Shown here: piece by piece, positions 52,205-63,164 of the stretch | How positions within the stretch are numbered: the stretch's first letter is position 1 | Layout: the number at the start of each line of letters is the position of its first letter | DNA from: Saccoglossus kowalevskii | Taxonomy: Eukaryota > Hemichordata > Enteropneusta > Harrimaniidae | NCBI RefSeq assembly: GCF_000003605.2 | Contig: NW_003109083.1 | Location: 358,237-422,236 of the forward strand | DNA length: 64,000 nucleotides | Direction of reading: 5' to 3' | Notes under the pieces: generated by a model | Databases searched by the model: none | Told to the model about the DNA's origin: nothing | Seen by the model: only the letters and a program-made list of their open reading frames with translations | Program-made: the position numbers and the translations under genes

Positions 52205-54232
52205 GTACAATAATAATAATAAGGAATAAGCTTTGATCAGTAGCATATATATTAGTGACAGAAAACATGTGTAATATAATGGTCGCTATTTGTCATTCGT
52301 CCCAATAAATCAGCGGAATATCAGAACTTTATTTATATTATTTATAATTACTAATTTAAACAGCAACGGTATATACCTGGTAGAGACAATTGTCGTTTTT
52401 TCAAAAAAGAAATAATGTCAATAGTCTAAAAGGTAGACAAATCATTTTCTAAAAATAAACATAATATTGGTATATCATATTGTGACTGAACACAATTGTT
52501 TGATATGATCGGACATTTTCGTTAGTGGTCGCCATACTTGCAATATCAGATGCATGAAAATTTTGTCGGTTTTCTTTACAAGTTCAGAGAGAAAATGTCA
52601 GTAACCATGATTGAAACAAACCTGAAGTACGTGGACAAGTTGATGTTGAGAAAATTAAACAGTGTATCAGTTAAACTCGTTCAGTTATATTTGAATTACG
52701 ATTCCTATATCTATATTGTAAAAAATAGGGCGATATCGAAATTTATTGCACTGTCAGAATTGCCACGCACCCACAAAATGCGATCGATATAACCTGCGCT
52801 ACAAGTCGTTCATTACTCCCGATTGTGCCCCCGTGCACAATTTGCAGCCGTGACATAATGGAAAATGAATTAACCATGATTCATTTATAACTGTTTTATA
52901 TATTGCGTTTATTGGTCCGCAAACGCTAAGGCAACGCACCCAACTGGGATTAAATGGTATTACGAGTGGTAATATACGATGTTTGCTATTAACTGGTTTG
53001 ATGTGAGCGCATAAGGCAAACCACTTAAGTACAGTAGTATTCTGAAGCTGGATATTAGTAATGAAGCAAAAGATTATATAACCATATATTGATCCTTTCA
53101 ATGAAGCCATATATATTTCAATTAGCTTAGATGCGTATCATTTGTCTGAATGCAATTGTCTTGCAATTACATCTGTATATATTTGATTGTAAAATAAATA
53201 TACGTGTTGGTATTTTTACAATTCTAAGTAAAGCTTTTAATTGTTGTGTCCTATAATAATAAATCAAGTCAGGTTCAAGTTCTTACTCGACTACCCGCCG
53301 ATATAAAATAACATCAATTTCATAATGTGTGAATAGCCAAATCACTGAGGCAATGTCGTGATTATAATGTAAATTGGTACGAGTGGAAATAACTGAGTTT
53401 GACAGGTTAAGTTGATCTGATAACATGAACTACCATACAAAGCCACATTGTGATTTATTTGTGAAATATTTATCTATTCAAACATATTGTTTATGGTAGT
53501 AACGATCCGAACAATGTACCAGCACACTTCTATTATGTATTTGTGCTACCCAACAAATGGGGAACTGTCGTTACATGATATGATACGGTCATTTGCGTCA
53601 TAATATCACACTACCACCATGAAAATTGATTTATATTTTACGATTTATATTCTTTTCTATTCGCTTCAATTTGATTAAAGCTTATCACTGTGTGCGTCTA
53701 TCAGTAGTATAAATTTAGGTTTCATAACTCTAATTCGTGATTATTCATTCTGGATTACTTATTAAGTTAGTATCAAACATCAATGAATTAAATTATATAA
53801 GTTCATCTATAATCTAATGAGCAAAGACAACAAAACGTTCACTGACGTTGAAGATGGGGACGAACAATAAAACACTTTCTACAAATCCGCTACTGTAAAC
53901 CACTGTAGTTAACTGTCGCAGGTATATTTTTAAAGAACATGAACAAAAACGTATATTGTTTAATATCGACCAAATTATGATTTATCTTGAAACTAACATT
54001 GTTGCGTTTGCAGGACCCGAACCAGTATTCGTTATATAAACATCATAATTACCTATACGCTTGCGCTGTGATTATATATACCAAAATAAACAGTGAACAT
54101 GTATGTTAGATAATTCAAGTGTTTCATAAAGTCAAGAATACTTCTGAATACTGCTACTGAAAAAAATGCGTTATCATGACATGATAAATCATAGTCAAAT
54201 GTATTCATGCAGTATCGAACAGCATTATTATG
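52205..54232 (+). other. Intron 5, middle part
   Basis: AT-rich. Two ORFs (52,538-52,792 plus, 52,799-53,110 minus) have no family likeness and no splice context that I can support. Confidence 0.6.
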
Positions 54233-54357
54233 AGGTCATTACGAGAACAACGCAAAGTACGTACAAATGCAGTACGGCGTTCGCAGCGACCAACGTGTAG
54301 CAGAGGTCGGTTCGTCCCAGTACTGCCTGAGAGCATACTTTGCAGTATTCCCATGAT
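54233..54357 (+). repeat. Fold-back repeat family, hairpin-only copy in intron 5
   Basis: Arms 54,233-54,274 and 54,318-54,357 pair imperfectly through GCAAAGTA and GCAGTAC blocks, with a GC-rich loop containing GCAGCGACCAACGTG. Motif order matches the hairpin at 47,283. The downstream body is absent. It lies about 320 bp before the M1-M2 exon. Confidence 0.65.
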
Positions 54358-54673
54358 GTCTTTAATACTTTACATTTTTCCCGCTAATAGTAAGATTTTA
54401 ATGAGAGAATATGGCTCGATATAATAAACGAACATGTTTCGCGCTGTGTAGACGTTTGCGTTCAGTGATTCTATTTCCGTCCAATATAAACAAAGAAGGT
54501 GATCCAGTTTGACGTCAATAACCAATAATGCGTTAATTTTGGTGACGTAGTTTACCCTATATAAGGGAAAATTCAAACGTTGTGATACGATTTAGAACGA
54601 GTGCTGACAGAGCGTCAAATTCTATTATTTTCGGTGTCAGATATATAATAATACTTGTTGTTCATTTCTTTAG

Positions 54674-54903
54674 GAGATTATGGCTGCCTGCAGATTGTGT
54701 TTCCATTGCATCGTGAACTAACTTACTACATATTGGAAACATATGCACCCTCAGCGCTCCTAGTGATTCTATCTTGGGTGTCATTTTGGATGCACATTGA
54801 TGCCACACCTGCACGTGCAAGTCTTGGAATCACCACCGTACTAACGTTAACTACGCTTAGCTCTGGTGCTCGAGATGCATTGCCCAAGGTCTCATATACT
54901 AAA
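54674..54903 (+). CDS. Channel subunit: 230-bp exon, end of loop C, M1 and M2
   Basis: Acceptor TTCATTTCTTTAG, donor GTATGT, phase 0 out. Cys211 closes the loop C disulfide with 10 residues between the cysteines, the same spacing as glycine receptors and GluCl. Then [19 protein letters not shown] (M1) and SWVSFW. The selectivity filter PAR (252-254) and M2 [19 protein letters not shown] follow, with Arg254 and Arg273 at 0' and 19'. It ends PKVSYTK. Confidence 0.97.
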
Positions 54904-55254
54904 GTATGTTAACGGTATTATTTATATGTGGTATACATTTACTTTAGAATTGATTTAAAACTTATTAACTTACTGCACAGAAAAACAAATAGGTTCAATA
55001 GCAGTATCACATTGAACTCGGTGAAGAGCCTACTAATATGTCATATTAGTATCGCAGTGCGCATGCGCTATAAGCTCACTCCAAGTGATAAATGCGGGAA
55101 ATGTTCAATACTGTTCCCGGATTGTCGCGATGTCCCCGAGCTTCTGAATAGGCTGTTTTTGTATCGCATAAATACTGAATACATATAGCCAAAACAATAT
55201 CGAACGCAATAACACGATCTCATGGCTACGGTAGTTGATTATAAGTTTATTCAT
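54904..55254 (+). other. Intron 6, first part
   Basis: AT-rich intronic sequence; nothing recognised. Confidence 0.7.
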
Positions 55255-55512
55255 TCTAAGACGGCGGCACGGAATTTTGTATGGGGGCGGGATCTGCACC
55301 GAATGCGCGACCTTACTGACGGGTCCGGGGGCATGCTACTCCGGGAAAATCTGGACCCCCTTAAACGATATTTCCTCATTTTGAGGAACAAGACAGGCAT
55401 TTCATTTCAACTGTGTCGCATCGACACAAATACACAAGGGATTTCAGCTCGATTTGCGGGGGGTGGGGTAGTGGCGACTCCCCAAAATTTTCGCCGCCGC
55501 CACTGTACAATA
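55255..55512. repeat. GC-rich island in intron 6, probable mobile element fragment
   Basis: Sharply richer in GC than its surroundings. It contains ACGGCGGCACGGAATTTTG near the left end and CCAAAATTTTCGCCGCCGCC at the right, loosely inverted. In the middle are the motif GGTCCGGGGGCATGCTACTC and GGACCCCCTTAAACG. A 97-codon ORF spans it but looks like no known protein. The GGGGGCATGC-type motif reminds me of repeats in other marine invertebrate genomes; that is recollection only. Confidence 0.5.
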
Positions 55513-56084
55513 TAACATCATAATGTTTTCAGTTACCCTTATTATTTTTTGCAGACAGAACCGTAATTCAGACATGACTTGATAATAATGTTTAAATGGG
55601 TTAAATATCATTAGAATATTCTCGATTATAGTATAATGTAATTATATTAGCAGTTTTAGAATTTATAGTGTTATTGCTTTCACTAATGGAGACAACGCTT
55701 CATACCTATTGTTTGTACTATGGTTGTTTGATCGCACAGCCCATTAAATTCTAAGTAATTTATAAATTGGACGGAGCATTGGGGATTGAGAACAGTACTA
55801 TCTGACCTACATAAAAGCTTATAAAACCATATAACGATTACTATATAATCAGAATTCGAAACGGTGAATTGTTTGATAGAAATATTCTGTATTACGCAAT
55901 TAATTGAACAATATAAATTTGACATCGTCGTTAGTTATTTACTCAAACTAATAATATCTTTGTCAATCACCCATCAGCCTGTCAAAACATTTAGTCGTGA
56001 GAAAGAAAGCCCAATTTATTTTATTTTGTAATAAGCGAATGCATAATATCTGCTTAATTATGTTCTTTGTTATTTACTTTTTAG
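55513..56084 (+). other. Intron 6, remainder
   Basis: AT-rich, nothing recognised apart from the acceptor at 56,083-56,084. Confidence 0.75.
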
Positions 56085-56210
56085 GCTATTGATGTCTGGA
56101 TGGCTGGATGCTCATTGTTTGTGTTCGCTGCCTTAATTGAGTTTGCAACAGTCAATTTTCTGCACCGTACAGCAGAAAGATCAGAGTTAGCAATGGTAAA
56201 GAAACGACTA
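56085..56210 (+). CDS. Channel subunit: 126-bp M3 exon
   Basis: Acceptor TATTTACTTTTTAG, donor GTGAGT, phase 0 on both sides. AIDVWMAGCSLFVFAALIEF then ATVNFL is M3, followed by the start of the cytoplasmic loop, HRTAERSELAMVKKRL. A second in-frame donor (GTAAAG at 56,196) would drop the last five residues; the GTGAGT site looks stronger. Confidence 0.93.
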
Positions 56211-58558
56211 GTGAGTACGCTACGCTGCTTATACTGTTAGTTCATTATATATAGTTTGGTTGCCTATATTATACATAGTTTGGTTATTATATTGATCACC
56301 GGCGGGTTTCTGGTACACGTGATTCTCGATTAACGTCAGTCATATAGCTGCGTTCTCACGATGATTCGCACAGTCACCGTCTTGTGCACGAATGAATTCC
56401 GCGGTGTTTCAAGCCAAACATTCACCTGACATGCAGTGGTGTGATATTTAATTATTGCAAAAGTATTGATAGGCTTTGGGCAAAACAAAATTGACACGTG
56501 ATACTGAAAGGAGTGTTGTTGTTAGAGTGGCGATTCGTGTGTGCCTGTAGTGGGCGCCCTACTACATATGCAGGCAATTCAAGTTAGCATGTTTTGGTGA
56601 GAACTTCACATAATCTAGCCTCGTAATGGTATGTTAATGCCGACGAGTGGACCGTGCAATATTTACCATATCAAACTCAGTTTGAACAAATTTAGACAAC
56701 ATAGTTCTTTTATAGATAGAAAGCGACACGAATTACGAATTGGTGCAACTAGATACCATAGCTAATTTGTAGTGACCTTGTATGCTGCTTGTTATTGAAA
56801 TAGAATTAAAGGTTTTCTACTTCTCGACCATTATGGCGGACATCCCTGTTGTCACGAAGCGACTGAATCGTAATTATTAGAAACGTATTTCATGTTATAC
56901 ACAAGATATATAATTAGGTATTCAAACAGCCCAGTGTCAGAGGTAGGATTAATAGCTCAGAGTTAGACGAATTTAACACGAAGCGTACACATATCTGAAA
57001 GTGGGTCGTGCCTCATGCCACAGATGGAATTTACTGGATGAGCGTCTAGTTGATGAATGCACAGGTGTTGTGGGCCAATTGAATTTTAAGTAACGAATAG
57101 GTAGTAAAAGCCGCGTTAACACTGCACTGAGTGATAACTTCGGACACGATAACCATACCAAGCATACATTTTGTTGCATCTAGTAAACTATGATTTCATT
57201 TATTTCACGTGTGGCGTCATATGTATTATGAATACAACAGAACAATACATAATGTAATGTTTAAAATGTTTTTTTGTTTCACTAAACACATAATTTACCC
57301 ATTGATTGGACAATGTTTTTCAAGTGTACAAAGACTACAATACTATGTGATTTTATTTAATGTACGAACCTTAAGATATTGTCTCATATTTTATGTTTTA
57401 TTCATTAACGTATATATATATATATATATATACTGAATTGAAGTTAACATCGGGGCAACGTCAAATACAGACGTCGTATTAACATAGGATATTATTGAAA
57501 CTCGACTATTTTCACTAGAATGTACCGTCCTGAATTAAACGTCGACGAAGCGACGTCGTTATGATGGTGGTTATTTTGTATTAACAAAGATGAAGGTTGT
57601 CATACTTCGAAACAAAATAGATTTTGAGACGTCAAATAGTCGTCGTAATTTAACTTTCTATTGATATTCGCTGTACATTGTTCGGTGTCGCAATTTAATA
57701 TCGACTTATTATTAACTAACTATATGACGATAGGTGTTTTCTGGGACATTATTGACAACTCTAATAACCATTCACCGTCAACAACATATATAAGTGTATG
57801 TTTAGATATTTTGTTCAAGATATTGTTACGAGATGAACAAAATATACAAAACCAGTGTAAATTGCTTGTGATATTGGAAAGGCACAGACTATAAATATCC
57901 ATCTCGATAGCTATCTAGTGCTGTGTTTAAGATATACCGTCAATATGGCCTGTCAAAGTCTTATAATGTGTGTCATGTATTTTTTGTAGCAACTGTTATA
58001 GAATTGGAAAGCATTTATTTGACTATGTGAATAGCATCCCCCTTGACAATGTGATCATTATAGCATATCCATGCTACGCTACCGCCGATGAAATACACAG
58101 ATGCGCAAATATCGCCAATATTTGGAAAGAACATACAGAGAGTCAAATAACCATTTCGTTTATAATAGCAAACTGTGTCATGCAGTTTCCAGGAATACAA
58201 TGTTGATTTTGGTTATATACGTTTGAGTTTTATCTGCTGGGACAACAGCATGGGTCAACACATGTCACACTATTTGCACACAGTCACTCGAACACATTTC
58301 AGTTAATGTATGTTTGCACGTTCAATCTATTTTCCCTTTCCTTGGAGTGTTCGCATTATAGTTTACTTTGCCTGTTATTCCATGGCGCAATAAAACGTTG
58401 TTTTCTTTTCTTGGCTTGAAATTATACACAAATTTAATTAATAAAAAAAATCAACATAGGTGGCTACGCCCAGCTAATACACTTTGCACCCAATGCAACA
58501 AATTTCAGCAATAAATCACAGAATGTATTTATTATTATTTTTTGTTTATTTATTCTAG
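56211..58558 (+). other. Intron 7
   Basis: 2,348 bp. Contains a (TA)11 run at 57,411-57,432. An open frame at 57,970-58,206 is preceded by an acceptor-like ATTTTTTGTAG (ending 57,988). The peptide is not recognisable and no donor is apparent, so I do not call it an exon. Confidence 0.7.
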
Positions 58559-58834
58559 GAAATGCGTGACCAATACAACAGTAAAAAGAAGGCATATTCA
58601 GAGTCAGTCCGTGACGTTAGACTATCCCTTATTGGCGAACGACTGGCATTAAATGGCGATTCGTGCAATAGCCATACTGCTAATATATACATCAGTGATG
58701 ATTACATGGAAATGAGGGCGAGTTACCATCGACGGAAAGCACAAAGAATGGATAAATTGGCCAGGGTTGTGTTTCCAACAGCGTTCCTGTTGTTCAACGC
58801 AGCGTATTGGGCTATTTATCTTGGTATTAAATAA
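58559..58834 (+). CDS. Channel subunit: terminal coding exon, cytoplasmic loop and M4
   Basis: Acceptor TTTATTTATTCTAG, then 91 codons and TAA at 58,832-58,834. The first 66 residues are a charged intracellular loop with Lys/Arg clusters (SKKKAYSESVRDVR; HRRKAQRMDK). M4 is ARVVFPTAFLLFNAAYWAIY, and the protein ends four residues later, so there is almost no extracellular tail. Confidence 0.95.
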   Translation, partial: EMRDQYNSKKKAYSESVRDVRLSLIGERLALNGDSCNSHTANIYISDDYMEMRASYHRRKAQRMDKLARVVFPTAFLLFNAAYWAIYLGIK

Positions 58835-60199
58835 GCGAGAACTTTATATTTTCTATTTAACTATGAAAATCAGATTCGGCGAACACTTTTTTGATAGTTT
58901 TATCAAAGATATTTTCTAACAGAAGGCCCTTTGTAAAATGTGGTGTGATTACCACAATTTGTCTTACTGGTATTTATGTGCGTGTATACCAGTGTGTAAA
59001 GTTAATGATGCTAGATACCAGGATATATTATTTACACAACTAACACAATCCACTGTAAATTAAGTGATTCATAATAAGTGTGCATTAATAAGTAAAATAA
59101 TCTGTTAACCACACCGGATCAAAGAAGTGAACCACAATTCTTGTCACCCACCGTTCAAGTTAGGTCAATTAGTTTCTAGAATAAAATTAAATGCGGAATT
59201 AATATCACTTACTTGCTATTCACTCAATTAAACATCATACTATTCATCAGAGGAGGTAATTTGTTTTTTTATAACAATGTTGATATTTTGTCTGTCATTC
59301 TCAATGTCAGTTACTTGTATGACAACCTTTCTAATAAGTGTGGTGCATTGGCATGGATTGATAATAATAATTTCAAGACGCCGGGAAGCAAAGTGTGTCA
59401 AGAAACACTGTTGGGTTTACCTGTCTGTATTAAATGTAGACCGTAGTTTCATGTACAGTTTTGAATATTTATATTGTGATATAGTGCATTATAAAGTATA
59501 TAGAAATAAATATATTACTATAATTGTAAATCTATTTTGTTTTGAATTTCATCATGGCTTAATATTATGACAGAGCATCTTGATATGAGTTGTCATCTCT
59601 CGAAAAAAAACATATCTCGACATTATCATCATCTCACATTATAAGTAGTATATCATATGATAATATCCTTTTTTTTAAATACACTAAAGCCTGTAATATC
59701 TCTCAAACTTCACACAATGTGTCATGAAAACATGAATTTATATTATTTTTTTTTGCCCGTGAGTGGCATATTCTAGTATAGGCGAATTTGCGTCACATGT
59801 TTAGCAGGGGGTGTTCTTCTGACAGGAACCAGTTGTTTATAATTTGCGAGGGATCTACCATGATGGTTTCCGTGGACACATATTTCTCCATCACTGCAAA
59901 ATAATTATTGTAAATGTGAGTAATATACAGTTTTAGTGGGTGTTTGCGCTATCAAAGTGTATCATAGTTCCGTATTTTATTTAGTACGTATTATTATATT
60001 TCCTAATATATATTACACATATACCATGTAGCCACCAGACGAGTTAATTATTTTTATGCGTTGTCGAATATATGTTATATAACTGTTATTATGTTTATGT
60101 ACGAGTGCGTTTTAATTAACGTTCAGGGTTCATATGCTTACTCGTTGATAATTTCCATTAAATTAATCATATTTTCTTTAAACATGTGTGTTTCTTTAG
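58835..60199 (+). other. 3' UTR and downstream flank of the receptor gene
   Basis: AT-rich; no other exon recognised. The mRNA end is not defined. Confidence 0.5.
59505..59510 (+). terminator. Candidate polyadenylation signal of the receptor gene
   Basis: AATAAA about 670 bp after the stop codon, in an AT-rich 3' region. It is the first clear hexamer I see on the plus strand after the stop. Single hexamers are weak evidence in AT-rich DNA. Confidence 0.35.
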
Positions 60200-60441
60200 A
60201 GACAGTTATGGGCGCTATGTTATTGTTGTCTCTCTTTATTGGTCTATCTCTTATTATCCAATGCGAGTACTACGCGGCCGTAGCCCAGGGTCAACCAGGT
60301 TTTGTCAGACACAAGCACCTGTGGACCATATCACAAATTCCCAATGTAACATCCACAATGAATGAAATCCCGATCAGTGGCTTCTTACTTTCCCTTGTGT
60401 GTGCGGCACATTCGTCCATTGACAGGGGTCGACCACTCTAG
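60200..60441 (+). CDS. Possible terminal exon of an unrecognised membrane protein
   Basis: A good acceptor (TGTGTGTTTCTTTAG ending at 60,199) opens a frame of about 80 codons to TAG at 60,441. It reads MGAMLLLSLFIGLSLIIQ, one plausible membrane helix, then CEYYAAVAQGQPGFVRHKHL and a sequon in NVTST. GC content is visibly higher than the flanks. I do not recognise the family and see no partner exon. The sequence just after the stop resembles the SINE-like body at 31.4 kb, so this may instead be repeat-derived. Confidence 0.25.
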
Positions 60442-63050
60442 GTGATCAACCCAGGGTAAGATATAAACTCGGGTTCGTTGTAACAACTCATACTTCGGCG
60501 GTGATTGCTCTTCTGTGGTTTAGAAGTGATATAACGGAATAAACAGGCTCATGCTCAAAGCTTTAAGACACGTATGACATAGATTCATATCAAGAATGAA
60601 CTCTCCTTTCCATACTCTTGGATGAAGTGTTTCAATGTACATCCAGGAAGTTGTCGTCGTCTCATTTGAGTGAACAGGGGTATTGTTCATCGGTTATTTC
60701 AATTGAATGGTCATGGCAATTTTACATTTTGACTGTTAATGGGAACTAGTCGGTCATCTTTGACGGTGGCAACAAATTATGGAAACGCTTTCATACATGT
60801 TATTTTCCGTCGTTGCACTCCAATTAAAAGGCCAGCAGCCATGTGCATGTTTCACAATGACGTGTCTTGGGATGGAAGTTATTATTATATACTAGGATAC
60901 GCTGGTGTTGTTCTTGTATGCGCTCCGGCTTTACCCTTTACAGTTCGCCTGGATACTGTTTAACGAATGATCAATCATTTTTCCATTTGTAAATTTATTC
61001 TACCCAATTATTTTATATGAGTTGATTTAAACTATAGCAACTATATAGCAACTACTCTACTTTGTTCGTATTGTCAGAGATTCGGGCTTGTGCATTTCCA
61101 CCTAGACGTTGTGAGGGCGTAGTCATTATATCAGTTGTATAGCTCAGTATTTACAGCGTCCGCTTGTAGTGACGAGACTGTTCGCCGTGTGCGTGAGTTC
61201 GAATCCTTTGTTGTCATGTGCATGTTCGTTAGCCTGTCCTTTATTTATCTATTGTGTACTTCAATTTTGTAGGAATATCAAATTACAATTTATATTCAGA
61301 ATAATCAGCGCTAGTCAATATTTAGTTGGAATATCAAACGCACTACGACGAAGCTTAAATAATACGATCAGCATAATCTATCTATTGCTTAGTCAAAATA
61401 AATAAAAAGTACGCCACCACATTATTACCATAATGCTTTATAACACATGTTACAATTATGATAAATATCAAATATTCTTCAAAATAAGGAAGTATTGAGG
61501 AAGTTCATCGATCATTTTAAGTTTTTAAGTGTGTTTTTTGCGGAAATACGTGGCCAATATGAGATACATTTAGTAATATAATTGTCATTGAACTTATAGT
61601 AGCCGGTAACATAGGAAGTACAAATACATCAACTAATAATTCAACCGTCTTAGGTATATCCGTTTTAGGCCACTGTTACTGGCGGGGGTATTCAGTCTAC
61701 TATTGCGATAACGATCTTTAATACGTCTTTAAAAAGTCGGCCGGCAGTTGGGATACACACCAACAATAAAAGATCCTCATAAATACAAGTTCATAGTACT
61801 GTGTGACTTTTGGAACATTGGCGCTGCTATCAATTCAATTACTTGGTGTTTATGGCAATATTATACAAACCATGACTCATAAGAGATGTATCCATGCATA
61901 ACGTGCGTGGGATAAGTACTTAAATGTTAGACATATGTTGGAATAAATATAAAGACCACCCGAGTGAATATGATTTATAACATGAAAACGTCGACCTTCT
62001 CATTCCAAGTGAAAAATAATATAATAACATATCGTCGTAAATGAAATTTAATTGATGTTGATTTGCCCAAAGGTTGGCAATGTTGGATATACAACATCTT
62101 TCTCAACACAAAATTTTAGTGTAATTCCATATAAATATATGTATATATCTCATACAGCAATTAAACCATCAGGAGACAACAATGAGGAACCCTGAACGGT
62201 AGCGTTATTGGACGCAAAGGTGAGGTAACCACATTTTTACAAAATTAAAAAATGTTATTTACTTATTTTTTAAATCAAATATTATGCCGCATCATTCAAG
62301 ACTAGTTCCTGCTAACATTAATTCCATTAATAAACCTAATGATTGCTTATTTTCATGGTATCTTATTAAATATTTTTTTTTTTTTTGCAAAATAGTGAGA
62401 ATGTACAGCCCACTGTCGTGCAAGTGATAATACAATACATGCGACTAATTTATCGATATTTACTATATAGAGGCCGCTATGTGAGTCACGAGGCATGTTT
62501 GTCATCACTACTGCACACAATTGATTGGTCACGTATACTCCGTCATCTTACGTGACATACTGGGTTGACTTGAATATTTCATTAACCGTTTATTACGATC
62601 AAAATAAATTTCGAGTCCATCAATTTATATTTCGACTAAAGGTATTAAACTATTATTAATGCTATTATATGCTTATTATATACGTCCATAAAAACCAAGT
62701 ATGTTCAGATATCATAGTATAATTGCCAAGTAGTTGCATTGATGATGTAATAAGTACGGAACTATCTTACTCCATACAATATTGGCAATTGTGCAAATGT
62801 AATGCATTTGAGTAGAACCGGATACATCGCATGATACGCATATTATTTGTTAAAAATGCATAAAATTAAATATACAAAATATGATTTCCAAGTCTTAGAA
62901 ACACATGCGAACGTAATAAAATCTGTTCTCTGTCTGCTCTAAAACAATAACAGTTATAAACCTGGAACAAAATTGGAGTGAGGTTATCCAGCAGATAGAG
63001 CAATGTATAAAGAACTAGCGCCCTCAGCGGTCAGGATAATTCATTTATGA
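60442..63050. other. Intergenic stretch with a tRNA-like module
   Basis: Apart from the tRNA-like module at 61,134-61,210, nothing is recognised. A 74-codon ORF at 60,739-60,963 has no family likeness. Confidence 0.5.
61134..61210 (+). repeat. tRNA-like module (SINE head or tRNA pseudogene)
   Basis: TATAGCTCAGTATTTACAGCG resembles an A box with D arm, CCGCTTGTAGTGACG an anticodon arm with a TGT triplet (threonine-like), and GAGTTCGAATCC a B box with one mismatch. An insertion between the anticodon arm and B box and weak stems argue against a functional tRNA. Confidence 0.5.
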
Positions 63051-63054
63051 CAAA

Positions 63055-63088
63055 TCGGGAAGCATGTTGTATACCGCATGCTTCCCGA
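63055..63088. repeat. Perfect 12-bp inverted repeat
   Basis: Arms TCGGGAAGCATG and CATGCTTCCCGA around a 10-base spacer. It lies about 80 bp before the 70-bp satellite begins. No poly-U tract or known RNA motif is evident. Confidence 0.85.
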
Positions 63089-63164
63089 CTCGTCTGTTTT
63101 CTTACAATTCACAGTTCACCAGACTATCTAGAGTGGGATAATACAGTTGTTTGTATCTCTGAGA

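Larger units (their letters stand above)
46678..58834 (+). other. Cys-loop ligand-gated chloride channel subunit gene (glycine receptor/GluCl-like); eight exons, 5' end missing
   Basis: Eight exons (110, 68, 224, 83, 135, 230, 126 and 276 coding bp) join in one frame to 416 residues and a TAA; numbering below starts at the first whole codon. Subunits of this family assemble as pentamers in the neuronal membrane and open a chloride pore on ligand binding. Seen: RLRPNF (31-36), WTPD (97-100), Cys-loop Cys141-Cys155 enclosing FPMD, a second Cys200-Cys211 pair around loop C as in glycine receptors and GluCl, PAR (252-254) then M2, M3 ending AIDVWM...VNFL, an ~82-residue intracellular loop, and M4 FPTAFLLFNAAYWAIY. 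Sequons: Asn79, Asn126, Asn196. PAR predicts anion selectivity; Ser256, Thr260 and Leu263 are the 2', 6' and 9' pore positions. Agonist is uncertain: loop D Arg and loop E Ser are replaced by Ile68 and Asp132. Introns: 1780, 282, 475, 110, 4729, 1181 and 2348 bp. Confidence 0.95.

Noticed and set aside
52538-53110. Two ORFs in intron 5 (plus 52,538-52,792; minus 52,799-53,110)
   Set aside because: No recognised family and no supporting splice sites within the intron.
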